From Daphnia pulex (Eukaryota; Arthropoda; Branchiopoda; Diplostraca; Daphniidae): a stretch of DNA of 64,000 nucleotides. A model generated the notes under the pieces. That model saw only the letters and a program-made list of their open reading frames with translations, was not told where the DNA came from and did not search any database. Made by a program: the position numbers and the translations under genes. The stretch lies in NCBI RefSeq assembly GCF_021134715.1, contig NC_060019.1:1240001-1304000 (forward strand), written 5' to 3'. This document shows positions 12,661-24,300 of this stretch, piece after piece (within the stretch, counting starts at the first letter, position 1; each line of letters starts with the position of its first letter).

Positions 12661-12993
12661 TCACTTAACAGTGTCGATAGTAATGGTGGGTACAGACGGT
12701 ACAGAAAGATGGATGGAATCGCAGGTCTTCGGATCGCTGACGATTAGATTATCTCGAGATCCGGCTGCACTTGGATCACGGCTGCTAATCGGGCCGAGCG
12801 ATTTCGGCGGCGGCAGGACGCGCCCCGACGACGAGTAGAACGAGTAATGACGCCGAGGTAGGACTCCGAGTTCTCGAGCTCTTCGTTGCGTAATGAGACA
12901 AGTGCAGACGAAAATCAGCACTAGTAGACAAGGTCCTCCTATGACGATTAAAAGCCGCAAATAATTTCGGGTAGTGGTGGTATTATTATCCAT
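12661..12993 (-). CDS. Small single-pass membrane protein, paralogue 2 (unknown family)
   Basis: A single-exon frame of 110 residues from an ATG in good context (CAATGG). The N-terminus is Asn/Thr-rich (MDNNTTTTRNY) with a possible N-glycosylation site. A hydrophobic helix follows (LLIVIGGPCLLVLIFVCTCL), then TQRRARELGVLPRRHYSF and a Ser/Pro-rich cytoplasmic tail. It is a tandem paralogue of 11409-11723, with identity concentrated in the helix and the juxtamembrane RRAR.LGVLP, while the tails have diverged. The tail basic/Pro motifs could bind partners, but no function can be assigned. Confidence 0.65.
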   Translation of the reverse strand: MDNNTTTTRNYLRLLIVIGGPCLLVLIFVCTCLITQRRARELGVLPRRHYSFYSSSGRVLPPPKSLGPISSRDPSAAGSRDNLIVSDPKTCDSIHLSVPSVPTITIDTVK

Positions 12994-12999
12994 TGATCG

Positions 13000-14271
13000 A
13001 TTATAGGCTCACTGCTCACGTCAAAACTGTTAACCGGAGCAGCACAGAAATTTGTGATGCTGTCCTGCTTAATTTGAAATAGATATGACGTTTTTAACAG
13101 AGGACTATGAGCCGTCGAAATGGAGGCTGAAAATGTTGACTCGAGCACATCAGCCTATCGAAAGCTTTCTTCTGAGAAAAATTTCTGAGAACAAAACTTC
13201 AAGGCGTTAACTTACAATCGAATTTAGAGAAGGTTCGGTTAACCACACATATAGTGAAGAGGGATGTGGGCACGCGGGATTTTCATTAATGACGTCACCG
13301 AAAGAAGAAGTTCCGGGCTGAACTTGTTCGAAACCGGTGAACAGCTCTTTGTTTAGATTTTTTTTTCATCTCGACATCAAATGTGTGCAGTGAAAATTAT
13401 GGGTGCTAGATGGCACTGGAGTAAACTTTCGAATATTGCGCGGGATTGTACGGAAACTTCATTAGATTGAATTGAAATGGATTTTTACTTTGCAGAGATT
13501 TCTATTTAAAAAAGTTTGCGAATTCTTTTCCGCATTTTATCCATATCTTGAGTTATACAGATAGGATCTTGCTGATTTCTGCGACAAGCCGGGAATTGAA
13601 CGAAGCAAGTGCTGTCTCATATAACGGTGCGATTATTTAACTCATTCTCTCTGCTTGTATGTTTGTAACGAGATTAAAGTCACAAAGTTTTATTAGGGCA
13701 CATGACTAGAAGTTGGTGTTTCTCACCCTCGCTTAACTCGAAATCCAATAAAGTTCTTTAAATTCAATCAACAGGATTGCAACTACACTACCCCAATTTA
13801 TAACAGAATTAAAACGAACTGGGAAACTTTTTTACATTGTAATTCTGTGCGGTTTCCCTCGCATTTTATTTTTTTTAGGCAATCCATCATTCCATCCATT
13901 TTCTATACGCTAGCCTTCATTTAACGTAAAAAACAAACACACACAACAGTTGAGCGTTATCGGAAACATATATGTACGTTTCAGATTGAATATATTAATG
14001 TTCTGCATTTTATATTACTGTTAGCATAAAATGAATGAATGGGAGGAGGAGTATTGGAATAGGATTGAAATCGCATCATCTCAATTTTTTTATCACTTTG
14101 TAACGTATTCGTACGTATAAATGCACTCGCCGTCTAGTAGTCAGTACCTTCAGATTGTCGCTGTGTAGCTTGGGGAAAAAACAGCAAATAGTTTCGCGTT
14201 GATATCGTTCGTCAAAAAGAAACGGGTTAACTGCGACCTCTACTCCGGCTGTCGTATATTAGCCTCCGCAG
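13000..14271. other. Intergenic, nothing recognised
   Basis: AT-rich DNA. It probably includes the promoter of the 12993 gene and the 3' UTR of the 14272 gene. I see no coding exon with splice support. Confidence 0.4.
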
Positions 14272-15008
14272 TTACGTCATCTCCATATCAATGGCAACGC
14301 TAGACATTTGCGCAAGGGACGGTGGGGGCGTTATCACTGGAGCTGGCGGTTCTTTTGAATACGAAATTTCCACTATGGCACTTTTACTGTCGAAAATCGA
14401 GGTTTTGTCAGTTGAACTCGTATCTAAAGCAAAGGATAAATTTTTAAAAATGGAAAAATGCATCCATATTCTTTTAATTTATTTATTTTTAACGAAAAGA
14501 AATTATCTATATTTACCACTCTCCGACGTGAAGTCCATTTCACTCTCTTCGTACGTCGGAGGGACTGTGAAAAATAACGCAAGTTTAAGAACGAATTTTT
14601 ACAAATGAAAGGAGCGTAGTGAAGAAGAATTAAACTTACGTCCATCTGTAGGAAATTCCGAATCGATCTTTTGAATAGAAGAATCAATCTCGATTTTTTT
14701 AGGAGCTGTAAATAAACATCGAGCGAATTAATACATTAAATGTGTCGATTTTTAATTGTTTCTGCTAAAAGCAACTCACGAGAATTGAAGCAGTGCATGT
14801 AGGGTGCCGCGCAAAATATGAGGCAGACTACCAACAGCGACATGCCCACCAATACTAAACAGGAGGAACCGATTAAGTCGTAGACGGAGGGGAAAAGAGT
14901 TTTCATGAGTCCGATTGAAAAGCCTACCGCTATGCAAACGGCAGCGGCCAGACCACCAGCCGACATACTCATCGCTCTGTCAGGAGGGCTCGAATTGAAG
15001 TGTTTCAC
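14272..15008 (-). CDS. Two-pass small membrane protein with PPxY motif (unknown)
   Basis: Four exons, 14780-15008, 14640-14705, 14517-14564 and 14272-14423, all with GT..AG (donors GTGAGT, GTAAGT, GTAAAT). They join in phase into 164 residues. Two hydrophobic helices lie at about residues 18-40 and 45-70 (GGLAAAVCIAVGFSIGLMKTLF; SSCLVLVGMSLLVVCLIF). The C-terminal half is polar and cytoplasmic, and carries LPPTYEES, a PPxY motif that in known proteins binds WW domains such as those of NEDD4-type ligases. A Pro-rich stretch (EPPAPVITPPPS) follows. The arrangement resembles small adaptor-like membrane proteins, but I cannot name the family. Confidence 0.65.
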
Positions 15009-17870
15009 AGAATAAGGCGATACAACTCAAGTGCATTTAGATAATTGTGTGCAACCTTATAGACTAGACTGCATCCCAAAACTGAAACTGGTGTAATATG
15101 TTTAAGGGCAGTTAATTCACGATTCAAACCTTACCGCAAATCAAGCGACGAGTCTGCGTGAAAGGCGACTGAAAAGTGGCGTTCAATTTTCTCATCGTCG
15201 TCCTTTTTATAACGGCTAACTAAGTAACTAGGATATATTTGGCTTGTATATAATACAGGAATTGACCAAGGTGCATGTTGGCTGGTTCCGACTGGTTAAA
15301 TCTTGTTCCTCTTTCAAATAAAATAATTTAGCTACTCTTGATGACCTTAAAATCACCATTGGCTCCTCCTTCTCTGGTAACACTTGTATAAGCAAGGTAT
15401 AAGCCAAACTGCCGTATTTGTGATGTCATGCTAATTTGGGTGGAGCTATGGAGAAGGACTTTGGAAATCCCGGCGATTCGAAAACGGTAGAACAAGGTTC
15501 ATGACAAGAGAGAAAAGAAATGCAACCTGTTTTATGCTGTAAGCTTGGCATCCACCGTACTCCGGTTCGAGCCAGACCGAGCTGGTCAAGAGATACGATT
15601 ATTTTCATATAGGCTTGAAGCGGAGTGTTATGAAACTTCTTTGTGATGTGGGAAAATAACCTCAACACCACTGAAAAGAAACATTACCAGTTTTATCCAG
15701 TTTTTAGAGCGTCCAGCAAAATTCGATGGTTCGATCTATCAGAATAACGTTCGCTGCCCCAGATTTGAACTAGATAAGAGAAAATCACGAAACTTGCACT
15801 ATTCGCAACATTAATTCCGGGTTTAACAGGTGCAGATGATTGGCATATGTAAATATTTATTAACAATAATTGCCTAGGAACTGGTAGGGAAGAGAAAATT
15901 GAAATACAGATCCGTGTTGCTCGGATGGAAATAATTGAATCCACTCCAGCTTTGAGTATAAAAGGCCGCCTTGATGTCTTTAAAGTATTAATAGTCTATT
16001 TAAATAAGCTGGCAAACTAACCACAATGCGACCAGAGCCTTCAGAGTATACTAAACTAGTAAACTTATTCTCCGTTAGAGTGGAGGCATATATAATAAAC
16101 TGTCCATTGCGTAATGCCGTGATCAAAACTTTTGTTTTCTCCTCTCTCCCTCCATGCACTTTCAACATGCATTGTCGGCGATTCATTGGAAAAAGAAATG
16201 TGTAACCTTGTGATGTGTATCGATGTTGCGGCAGTACTATAGTCTATACTTTGTGTGGTGAGTGGATAGGATCAATTGGAAGAAGGAAGACCAAAAGTGG
16301 AAACGGGTGTCCTTCGAATAGGAAAAAAGCGGAACGAGAAGGCCAAACCTTTAAACACTTTGAATGCTGATCAAACATGGCTAGACCTATAAAGATACGT
16401 ACATTCGTGTCCTTACGTACATTCGTGTCCTTACGTACACAACTGAGGATCTCCTTTTTATATTAACTGACGCTTAGCAACGCGTTTTTTAGACTGTCTG
16501 AGGCCTCATCCATGGGAAAAACCAGACGGTCAAGTTTCTTTTACATTTTCTTGGCCTCTATATAGGATGGCCAGATGGTGCTTGTCTATACTTCCTCGGC
16601 GTTTGCTGTTTTTTTTTCATGAATCTGACGACATGAGTATTTTCTCTCTTTCAAAAATCAAAACTAAGGTTATCCGATTAGCATTTGTGATAACAACGAC
16701 CAAAGAGCCTCGTCGATCTACAAAATTGACTTTATCGTGATGAAATTTGTCTTGAAATTTGTTAATTTATGTAAGTAATTTGCAACAAGTGTTTTTTTTA
16801 AGAATCCTTTTTATAAGAACTCCCCGTTTTTTTTCAAATAATTAATTAGCGATTTGTTTCCAAAATTTCTCGTGACGATTGGAATTGAGATTGGTTGAAG
16901 CGGGTTGAAGCCGTTCTGAGGATGTCAATAAAGTATGTAGTTGCTGCGGCCGTTCACGTTAATATTTCACCTTTGTAAACAGAAAAATTAGTTATTTCAA
17001 GCACCGACATTTGTTAATCACTATATTGACTAACTCTGGGGTGGACGTTAGTGCAATGTGAGTAGTTTAATGTGAGATAACATCCCTTTTTTATTTTTCT
17101 GGGAAATTTTCCAGTAATCTCGTCAAGCGGCTGCCTTCTGGCTTCTTCTGGTACGCAGATGACATAATAAAGCGCAAAACGATTAGATAATCTCTCTGAC
17201 ATTCTGTATCGAAGGGAAATATTTTAAAAAGCTAACGTTTACTTTTGAGGAGCACTTTTATAAGTTGTATACAAAAGAAAATAAATTTACGAAAAATTTT
17301 ACCCCAACCATGGGTAGGAGACTTATTAGAGTTATTACATGGTCTTAAGTTGGATAGATGTAACGGTGTAAAATAGTGGAAACATGTCATGTTAACTCAA
17401 TCACATGTGCCATCTAATTAATTCTCATTGCTCTTTCGTGAAGCCTGATTGAGATTTGATAATTGTATAATTGATCACATATCTGGGATTCTGGGTATTT
17501 TTATTGGCAAATGGCAACGTCACTTAAATGAATCAGCAGCTCATTCGTCTGCTGGTTTTCAATAACTTTGGGCACGCTTTGGGAAGTGTTGAGTCATTTA
17601 ATGGTGAGTGTGAGTTAATTTAATTTATTCACCCTGTTGAAATGAAGATTGAATTGAAGTGTAGACTGAGTGTAGAAGACTAGAAGGCAATTATTCATTT
17701 TGAAAATATATATTTATTTTGAAGTTCTTAATAGGGAAAACGTTTATTGTGATAGAATCTTTTGCCATCTGAATCTCTCTCTCTGGCTGAAACATGGACT
17801 CGTCAAATTAATTCATTCATTCATAATAAACCTCGGTAAATAAACCACGAAAGAATTAAGGTAACCACAT
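15009..17870. other. Long intergenic stretch
   Basis: Several unconnected open frames under 90 codons lie here, with no splice support, signal peptide or repeated domain. Apart from the short tandem repeat at 16397-16440 I see nothing interpretable. Confidence 0.4.
16397..16440. repeat. 18-bp tandem repeat, 2.4 copies
   Basis: The unit acgtacattcgtgtcctt is repeated perfectly at 16397-16414 and 16415-16432, followed by a partial unit. Confidence 0.85.
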
Positions 17871-19640
17871 ATTGTATTACAGAAGTCCTGATTGCTTATT
17901 AGTTTTGGTCCTTTGTCATACTACTAGACGTGGGAAAAGATTGAGAACAGCAGTTGCAGATAAAACTAATGCAAGATTGCTGTTGCAAAATTTCTGGATT
18001 GAAGATTGGTTGGACAGCAGCACTACCTTGAATTTCAAAAAAAGTTGTCTCATACAGATAAATCGATCAAACACACTTCTCTAGAACCTGAAAGTGACAT
18101 TCTGTGGTATGGTGGTGACTGGTGAAGAAGAAAGAAGTGACCTTGAAGAAAAGTCATCAATTCCATCTTGCTGTGACCCAGAACAAATGCTGGATTGTGC
18201 ATCACACTGCTATCCTTTTAACAATTACCTTCCGCTTCCCTTTAACAATGAACTGGATCCACAGAAGGCTAATGAAGGCTGTGCTGCTGCTTATTACTGC
18301 CAAGGCATACTACAGACTCTATACATCTTTACCTAAAGAGGAAGGAAAGGAATAAGGAGTGATCTCCCTTGCAGATCCCATTGAACTGTGCTACACTTTA
18401 ACGGAATTATTTGACGCCATCGACTGTACTGGATTAATGAAAGCAGTCAACCTAGCTTCTCAACGTTGCTTGAAGGAGACTTAGTCAGGAGCCCGAATCC
18501 GTTGTGCTCCTTGAGAATCTGTGAAAGCCGCCCATCTTGACTCACGCGCCATGATAAAGATCCAACAAATAGCTACTTGATGACGAATTCCCAAGGGTTT
18601 TGATATTTTGGACCAAGATGACCTTCGATCGGTAATAATTTGCTAAAGTTGATTAACAAGTGCCTGTTTTAAATTCAATTCTCCCCTTTATTATTTTAGG
18701 GCGAAGAAAACTTTTTACGAGGCTAAATCAAATGTTATGGGTCCACTGATGCTCCGCCTTTTGTTGATACCCTACTACGTCTATGAAGGACATGTCGAAG
18801 GATAAACATCTCGATCTTTCTCAATGCGTTGGAAGCGCCCGTTACATTGATAATGTCCTCATTGCGGTTTAAATAGCTTCCGTTCACCAGAAATTCAGCG
18901 TGAAAATAATTTTTGTCGAAGACTGCCTCTACAATTTGGTCAACAAAGCCTGGAATCTCCAGTACAAGGATCAAAACAAACTCACATTCAAAGTAAGTTT
19001 TTTTGTTATTGTTGTCATTTCAACTCATAGATGGCGTCTAAAGCGTTTTTTTTTAAATAATCTAGATGGTGTAACTGGCGAAGGAGCTCATTTGGTTTGG
19101 ATTGGACTCAACAGTTTCAACGTTGTTCAAGACTTACTCGTAATTTGCTCAACATCCTAGGCAGCGCGTCCAGTCTGGCTGATGCCGAATATTTTCACAG
19201 AAACAATCAAGGGTCAGGACAGCATGCAATAATCGAAGAAATGGAAACCCCTGACGGAGAGGGTGTGCTGTGGTCGTTGAGTGACATATTCACCGTCATG
19301 ACCACTTGCCCAGTTTAGACCTGGGAACGGCCGGATTTGCCAAGTCTCCCAAGCATCTTTGATAATCACCACACGGAAATCATGAGAGGTGAGGTTATTT
19401 TGAAAGAGATTTCATCCCAGGACAATCTGTTTCTCGGAATTCTAAAATTCAATTCGATTTCCATTTGTTGTTACGTTTATTTATTTCTGTAAGGTTCGGA
19501 CTTCGATAAAGTGATGCCGAGTTTGGAATCGTGGATCATCGAATCATTCATTCGGCTGGAGAAGATCTGGGTTCTCTCAGATGACTCGGCGCAATAACTC
19601 ACACATCTCATCCAGCGGAGCAACTCGCTACTTCACACCC
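17870..19640 (+). pseudogene. Degenerate coding-like relics, identity unresolved
   Basis: Several plus-strand segments look like decayed protein-coding DNA. Near 18280-18480 the translation reads ...ADPIELCYTLTELFDAID... across frame breaks. At 19140-19320 it reads ...SLADAEYFHRNN...MTTCPV. At 19498-19600 it reads ...DKVMPSLESWIIESF.... Frames change repeatedly and stops interrupt. They lie directly upstream of the WDFY3 relic at 20056 and may belong to the same dead gene, but I could not match them to it with confidence. Confidence 0.35.
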
Positions 19641-20055
19641 GCCATTTAGGGATCCAGCAAAGAAACCTTCACTGCTCTGCCGCATATTCCTCGGCGCACT
19701 ACGCTTTCTAACCCATTCTTAGCGACAAGAGGTTGTTGTTTAATTTTGTCAGTTTGTCACCGAGCAATCTGCTCGAGCGCTTTCTAAATTATTGTTCCTA
19801 GTTCACTTCCTTTCGTTTTATTTTGATTGTTTTTTTAATTTCCCGCCAAAGTCGTCGATTTTCAAGGGTCGTTGCGACCATTGTTTAAAGTTGCTCTCTC
19901 TTAACACTGCTTTCTTATTGCGTTCTAGAAGCAACTCAAAAGGAAAGAACCAAGGAGTGTTTAACGAGATCTCTTTTTAAATTGCCAAACGTCATCATCC
20001 CCACTCTTCGATGGGCAAAGGTATCCATCATGTCATCATTTTGATTTGATTTTTT

Positions 20056-20580
20056 ATGTGTTTAATTTATGTTATACCGTTCCAAGATCGAGCGCGAGGA
20101 ATATCCCGGCGTTCCAGGTGTTGCAAAACGCTTTTGGTCTCAACGCCTCCGCGCATTTCGTCGCACGTGAATGCAACTCCCATCCGGCTGCTGCATAACG
20201 CGGTTGGACACCTTTCAGGGCTGTCCAGGAGTCGTCACTTCTACTTGGGCGTCAGTCTTTTGCCCGCGGCCCATCTTCACAACGATGCAGGCCGTTGGAG
20301 GTCTGCAACATCCTGCTGGGTCTGGTAGTCATGGCGACAGACATAGATGGCCTCTACGCGTTGGTCAAGTTCAACGTTAAGCCCAGCAAGAGATGGAACG
20401 CATCTGCGGCTACCAGACGCTGACATACCTCCTGGAACACCTCAAGACTTGGCTCAACAACCACATCCATCATCTATATATGATCCTCGTCCTAATCGGG
20501 TTCGAACAGCATAACATCAAGGCCACAAACGAGCCCAACAACAGCCTGGCATTCGGGGACTTGCTGGCTTATCTTGATAA
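20056..20580 (+). pseudogene. WDFY3/blue cheese relic, central region (pseudogene)
   Basis: Translated in shifting frames, this segment matches the middle of WDFY3 (Drosophila blue cheese), the large BEACH-WD40-FYVE autophagy adaptor. Recognisable blocks in order are: NATPIRLLHNAVGHLSG (family NATPVKLIHNSAGHLNG); a PRPIFTTMQAVGG-like block (KPVATTLQYVGG); LLGLVVMATDIDGLYALVKF; QQEMERICGYQTLTYLLEH; and LNNHIHHLYMILVLIG. At least three frameshifts and stops interrupt it and no functional exon remains. The match rests on remembered family sequence and should be checked with a protein search. Confidence 0.8.
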
Positions 20581-21373
20581 TCGTTTTTTCTTTATTATTA
20601 TTCATTTAAGTTTTATTTGCTCTCGTAACGTAACGTACTAAAGAGTTAATCTATTAGGGTCTATAGACTAAAATTTTTTTTTTTATAAAAAAACAAACTT
20701 GAATGATTCGTTAATCAGTTGTTACTTTCTGAAAAAAGGGAAAATTCAAAAGTGAGAATTAATTTTACACCAGTGCAGTTTATAAGAGTTTATTTATGAT
20801 CTGGGCTGTTGCGTTCCATATCGTCTTTCACTAAGTTTCATTAATAATAAAGAAGACAATTTAATCCAGGAAATATTCTTCCGGCGTACGGAACTCCCCT
20901 CCAGTCATCTCCAGTCACCTCCGGATTACGCCCATTGCTCCTGCTGTCACACGATGTCTACGCGGAAGAAAACGAAAATCTGACATAAATTCTTAGTCAC
21001 AACGCAACTTCCTTTGTTCAGGTTAGTTTCTTAGCCTATACAGTAGTATACACACTAAGAAATATTCTTTAAGGCTACTGGCGCGTTCGAAATTTATTTA
21101 AGATTATCTATGAACTCATAGACAATTGCTATTGTCTCAACTCGTCTAAAGAAAATTGGTATTCAGAGAGAAAAGCCAATTTCGATGCAAATGTAACGTT
21201 TAGCGTAGTTGCCTCGTTAAACTTTGCTTCGGTACTCAAACAATAAGGGATGACGATAAAAAAAAGTTATTTTATTAGTTATTTTAAACTGTTGCTATTG
21301 CCACAATTTTGCAAGATTTTGCTTATTAGGAGATGGGAGAAACTAGAATGAAAACAGTGTTTATTTTTCCTTA
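20581..21373. other. Intergenic between the WDFY3 relic and the ankyrin gene
   Basis: AT-rich, no gene seen. It contains the 3' flank of the minus-strand ankyrin gene. Confidence 0.4.
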
Positions 21374-24300
21374 CTATTCCATATCATCATATTCCCTCAG
21401 ACGAGCGATAATCCTCTCAGCTAGTCCGTGTGTGTTGTCTCGAGCACAAGCGAGAGGAGTTTGGCCTTGTTTGTCGACACAATTCACGTCCACCGCTTCA
21501 GTATTAAGGAGTAGCTCGATGAGGTCCATCGATTCTGCATTTCTCGCTGCCATGTGAAGAGGGGTGACTCCATTCTTATCGGCGATACCGGGGTCGGCTC
21601 CCATTTTAATCAGACGACGAGCATTAATTGTAACAGGGTCGGGTCTCTTAATTGCGTAATGGAGAGGTGTCCTTCCGTCGCTGTCAACTGGGTTGATGTT
21701 GCATTGCTCGGTTTCCAGAATGACGTCGATGAGTTCCGTCGTCTCTTCATTTTTGGCCGCTAAATGCAGTGGAGTGATTCCGTACTGACCGGCAATGTTG
21801 GGATCGGCTCCCAGTTGAATCAGGTGAGGAACAATTTTTGTAGAACATGACCCCATTATTGCGTGATGGAGAGGTGTCCATCCATTGCCGTCAACTCCGT
21901 TGATGTCGAATTTTCCTGTTTCCAGAATGGCGTCGATGAATTCCGTCGTCTTTTCATTAGCCGCCGCCACGTGAAGTGCGTTCGCTCCGTCTTCTCCCCA
22001 TGTCAACGCGCTAATATCTTGTCCGTTTTCTATCAAGAAACGAATCGTTTTTATATCGGAATCTTCTTGGATACGATCTGGTACTGGTGCCGCAATGTTC
22101 TTCGGTTTGTGTTTTATTCCTTCTGCCTTCGGGGCCCTTTTTTCCCTCAAAAGATCAGCAATCGCTTCGCCGAGCCCGTACTTGTTTAACTGTGTGTAAT
22201 GTAGCACATTTCTTCCTACGTTGTCCAAATAGTTGACATTTGTGTCTTTGTGGTTGAGGAGTAGTTTGACGATGTCCATGCATATTTGCATATTTGCAAA
22301 ATAGGCCGCCAAATGAAGTGGAGTGACACCATTTTGATCAGCAGCGTTTGGGTTAGCTCCTTTTGATAAAAGAAATCCTGCTGTAGCTCTGTTGGATTCC
22401 ATGACTGCCCTGTGCAGGGCAGTCATTCCAAATTGGTTTCGGTGGTCAATATCGAATTTGTCGTTCAACAAGTTCTCGTCGATGGCATCTGATATGCAAT
22501 TGGGAGCTGTTGTCCCGTACAGAACAGTCAGAAGATTATCCACGATTCCCTTCATCTCCGCATAACGGTAGGCCAAATGCATTTCATCACATTTCCCTTT
22601 ATCCAGTTCCGCTCCCTTCTTGATTAGGGGACTTGAGAGAGTCTTATCCCCGTCCGAATCCATGACAACTTTATACAGAGCTGATTTTTCAAGACTCTCG
22701 GTTTCGTTCTCGTTTTTGTAGTTGTTGTTGTCTAGGGAATGTCCAATGGCCTTTCCCCCTGTGCATTCGTCAAGCAAATCAGCTTGAAATATTTTTTCTT
22801 CGACTCTCGCGAAACCTTTTTCTTTCAATCGATTAGCAATTCTCTCACTTAGTCCGTGTATGTTTTTCATTGCGTAATGTAGCGCGTCGTTTCCTTCGTT
22901 GTCTAAATAATTGACATTCGTGCCTTTGTGGTTGAGAAGTAGTCCGACGATGTTCATGTCTTTGGCAAGAAGTGCCGCCCAGTGGAGTGGAGTGCGTCCA
23001 TTTTTATCAGCGACACTGGGGTTGGCTCCATTTGATAACAGGAAGTGAGCGGCAGTCACGTTGGATTTTATAATTGCAAGATGGACAGCAGTCCTTCTAT
23101 CTTGACATGTCGTTTCATTGATGTCAACTTTTTCGTTTGACACGAGTAAATTGAGAATATCGGAATCTTTATCGATTTCCGCCGCAATGTGAAGTGGAGT
23201 GTAGCCTTTGTTGTCGCGGACGGTGGGATCGGCTCCTTTTTTTAGCAAGCATCGAGCAGTAATCACGTTGCTGGCCATTATTGCATAATGGAGAGCGGTA
23301 CTTCCGTTGACGTCACGACAATTAATATCGACTAGAAAACGTTTCAGGATCCGACTGATTATGTCAGTTGTTGTTGCAAAATAGGCCGCCCAGTGAAGTG
23401 GAGTAACTCCATTCTTGTCACTTATGGTGGGATCGGCTCCCTTTTCCAGCAAGTAGCGAGCAGTAGTCATGTTTTTGGCGCGCAATGCGAAATGGAGAGC
23501 AGTCGCCCCATTTACGTCACAACCTTTGATGTCGAATTGACCGGTTGCCAGAATGACGTCAAGTATTTCGGTCGTCTTTGCACAAATGGATGCCATGTGA
23601 AGTGCATTCCATCCTTCTTCTCCCCATGTCACAGTGCTTATATCTACTCCTGTATGTATTAGGAAACGAGCCATTCCCACCTCCGAATCTAGGAATGCCT
23701 TTTGTAGAATTCCTTTCACATTATTTTCGAATGTCACCTCATTTTCGACTTTTTCGTCGTTAAGGGAGTTTGCATTTTGAGAGACGACGCCTTTTTCTTT
23801 CAAAAGTTTAGCAATTCTCTTACCGTGCCCGAACATGTTGACCTTTGCGTAATATAGAGCATTGTTTCCTTGGTTGTCTAAATAGTGGACATCGATGTCT
23901 TTATGATTCAAGAGTAACTCGACAATGTCCATGTCTTTTACATATTTGGCCGCCTGATGAAGTGCAGTGAGTCCATCTTCATCAGCGACATTGGGATTAG
24001 CTCCATTTGATAAGAGGAAGCGAGTGGCAGTCACGTTTGATGTTGCAATCGCTAGATGGAGGGCAGTCCTGCCTTGTTTGTCCCTTTCGTCAATCTCAAT
24101 CTTTTTTTCGTTTCCCAACATGAGACCGAGAACATGGGTGTCTGTCAGAAATAGTGCTGCCAATTGAAATGAATTGTTGCCCTCAGTGTTGCGTATGGTG
24201 GGATCGGCTCCTTTTTCCAGCAAGCATCGAGCCATCTCCGCGTTGCTGGCCTTAATTGCATAATGAAGATCAGTCTCTCCACCTTTGTTAATGTGATTGA

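Noticed and set aside
18735..18974. Minus-strand frame with protein-like sequence (ILVLEIPGFVDQ...)
   Set aside because: Opposite to the relic strand, no splice sites, and only 79 codons. Kept only as part of the unresolved relic region.
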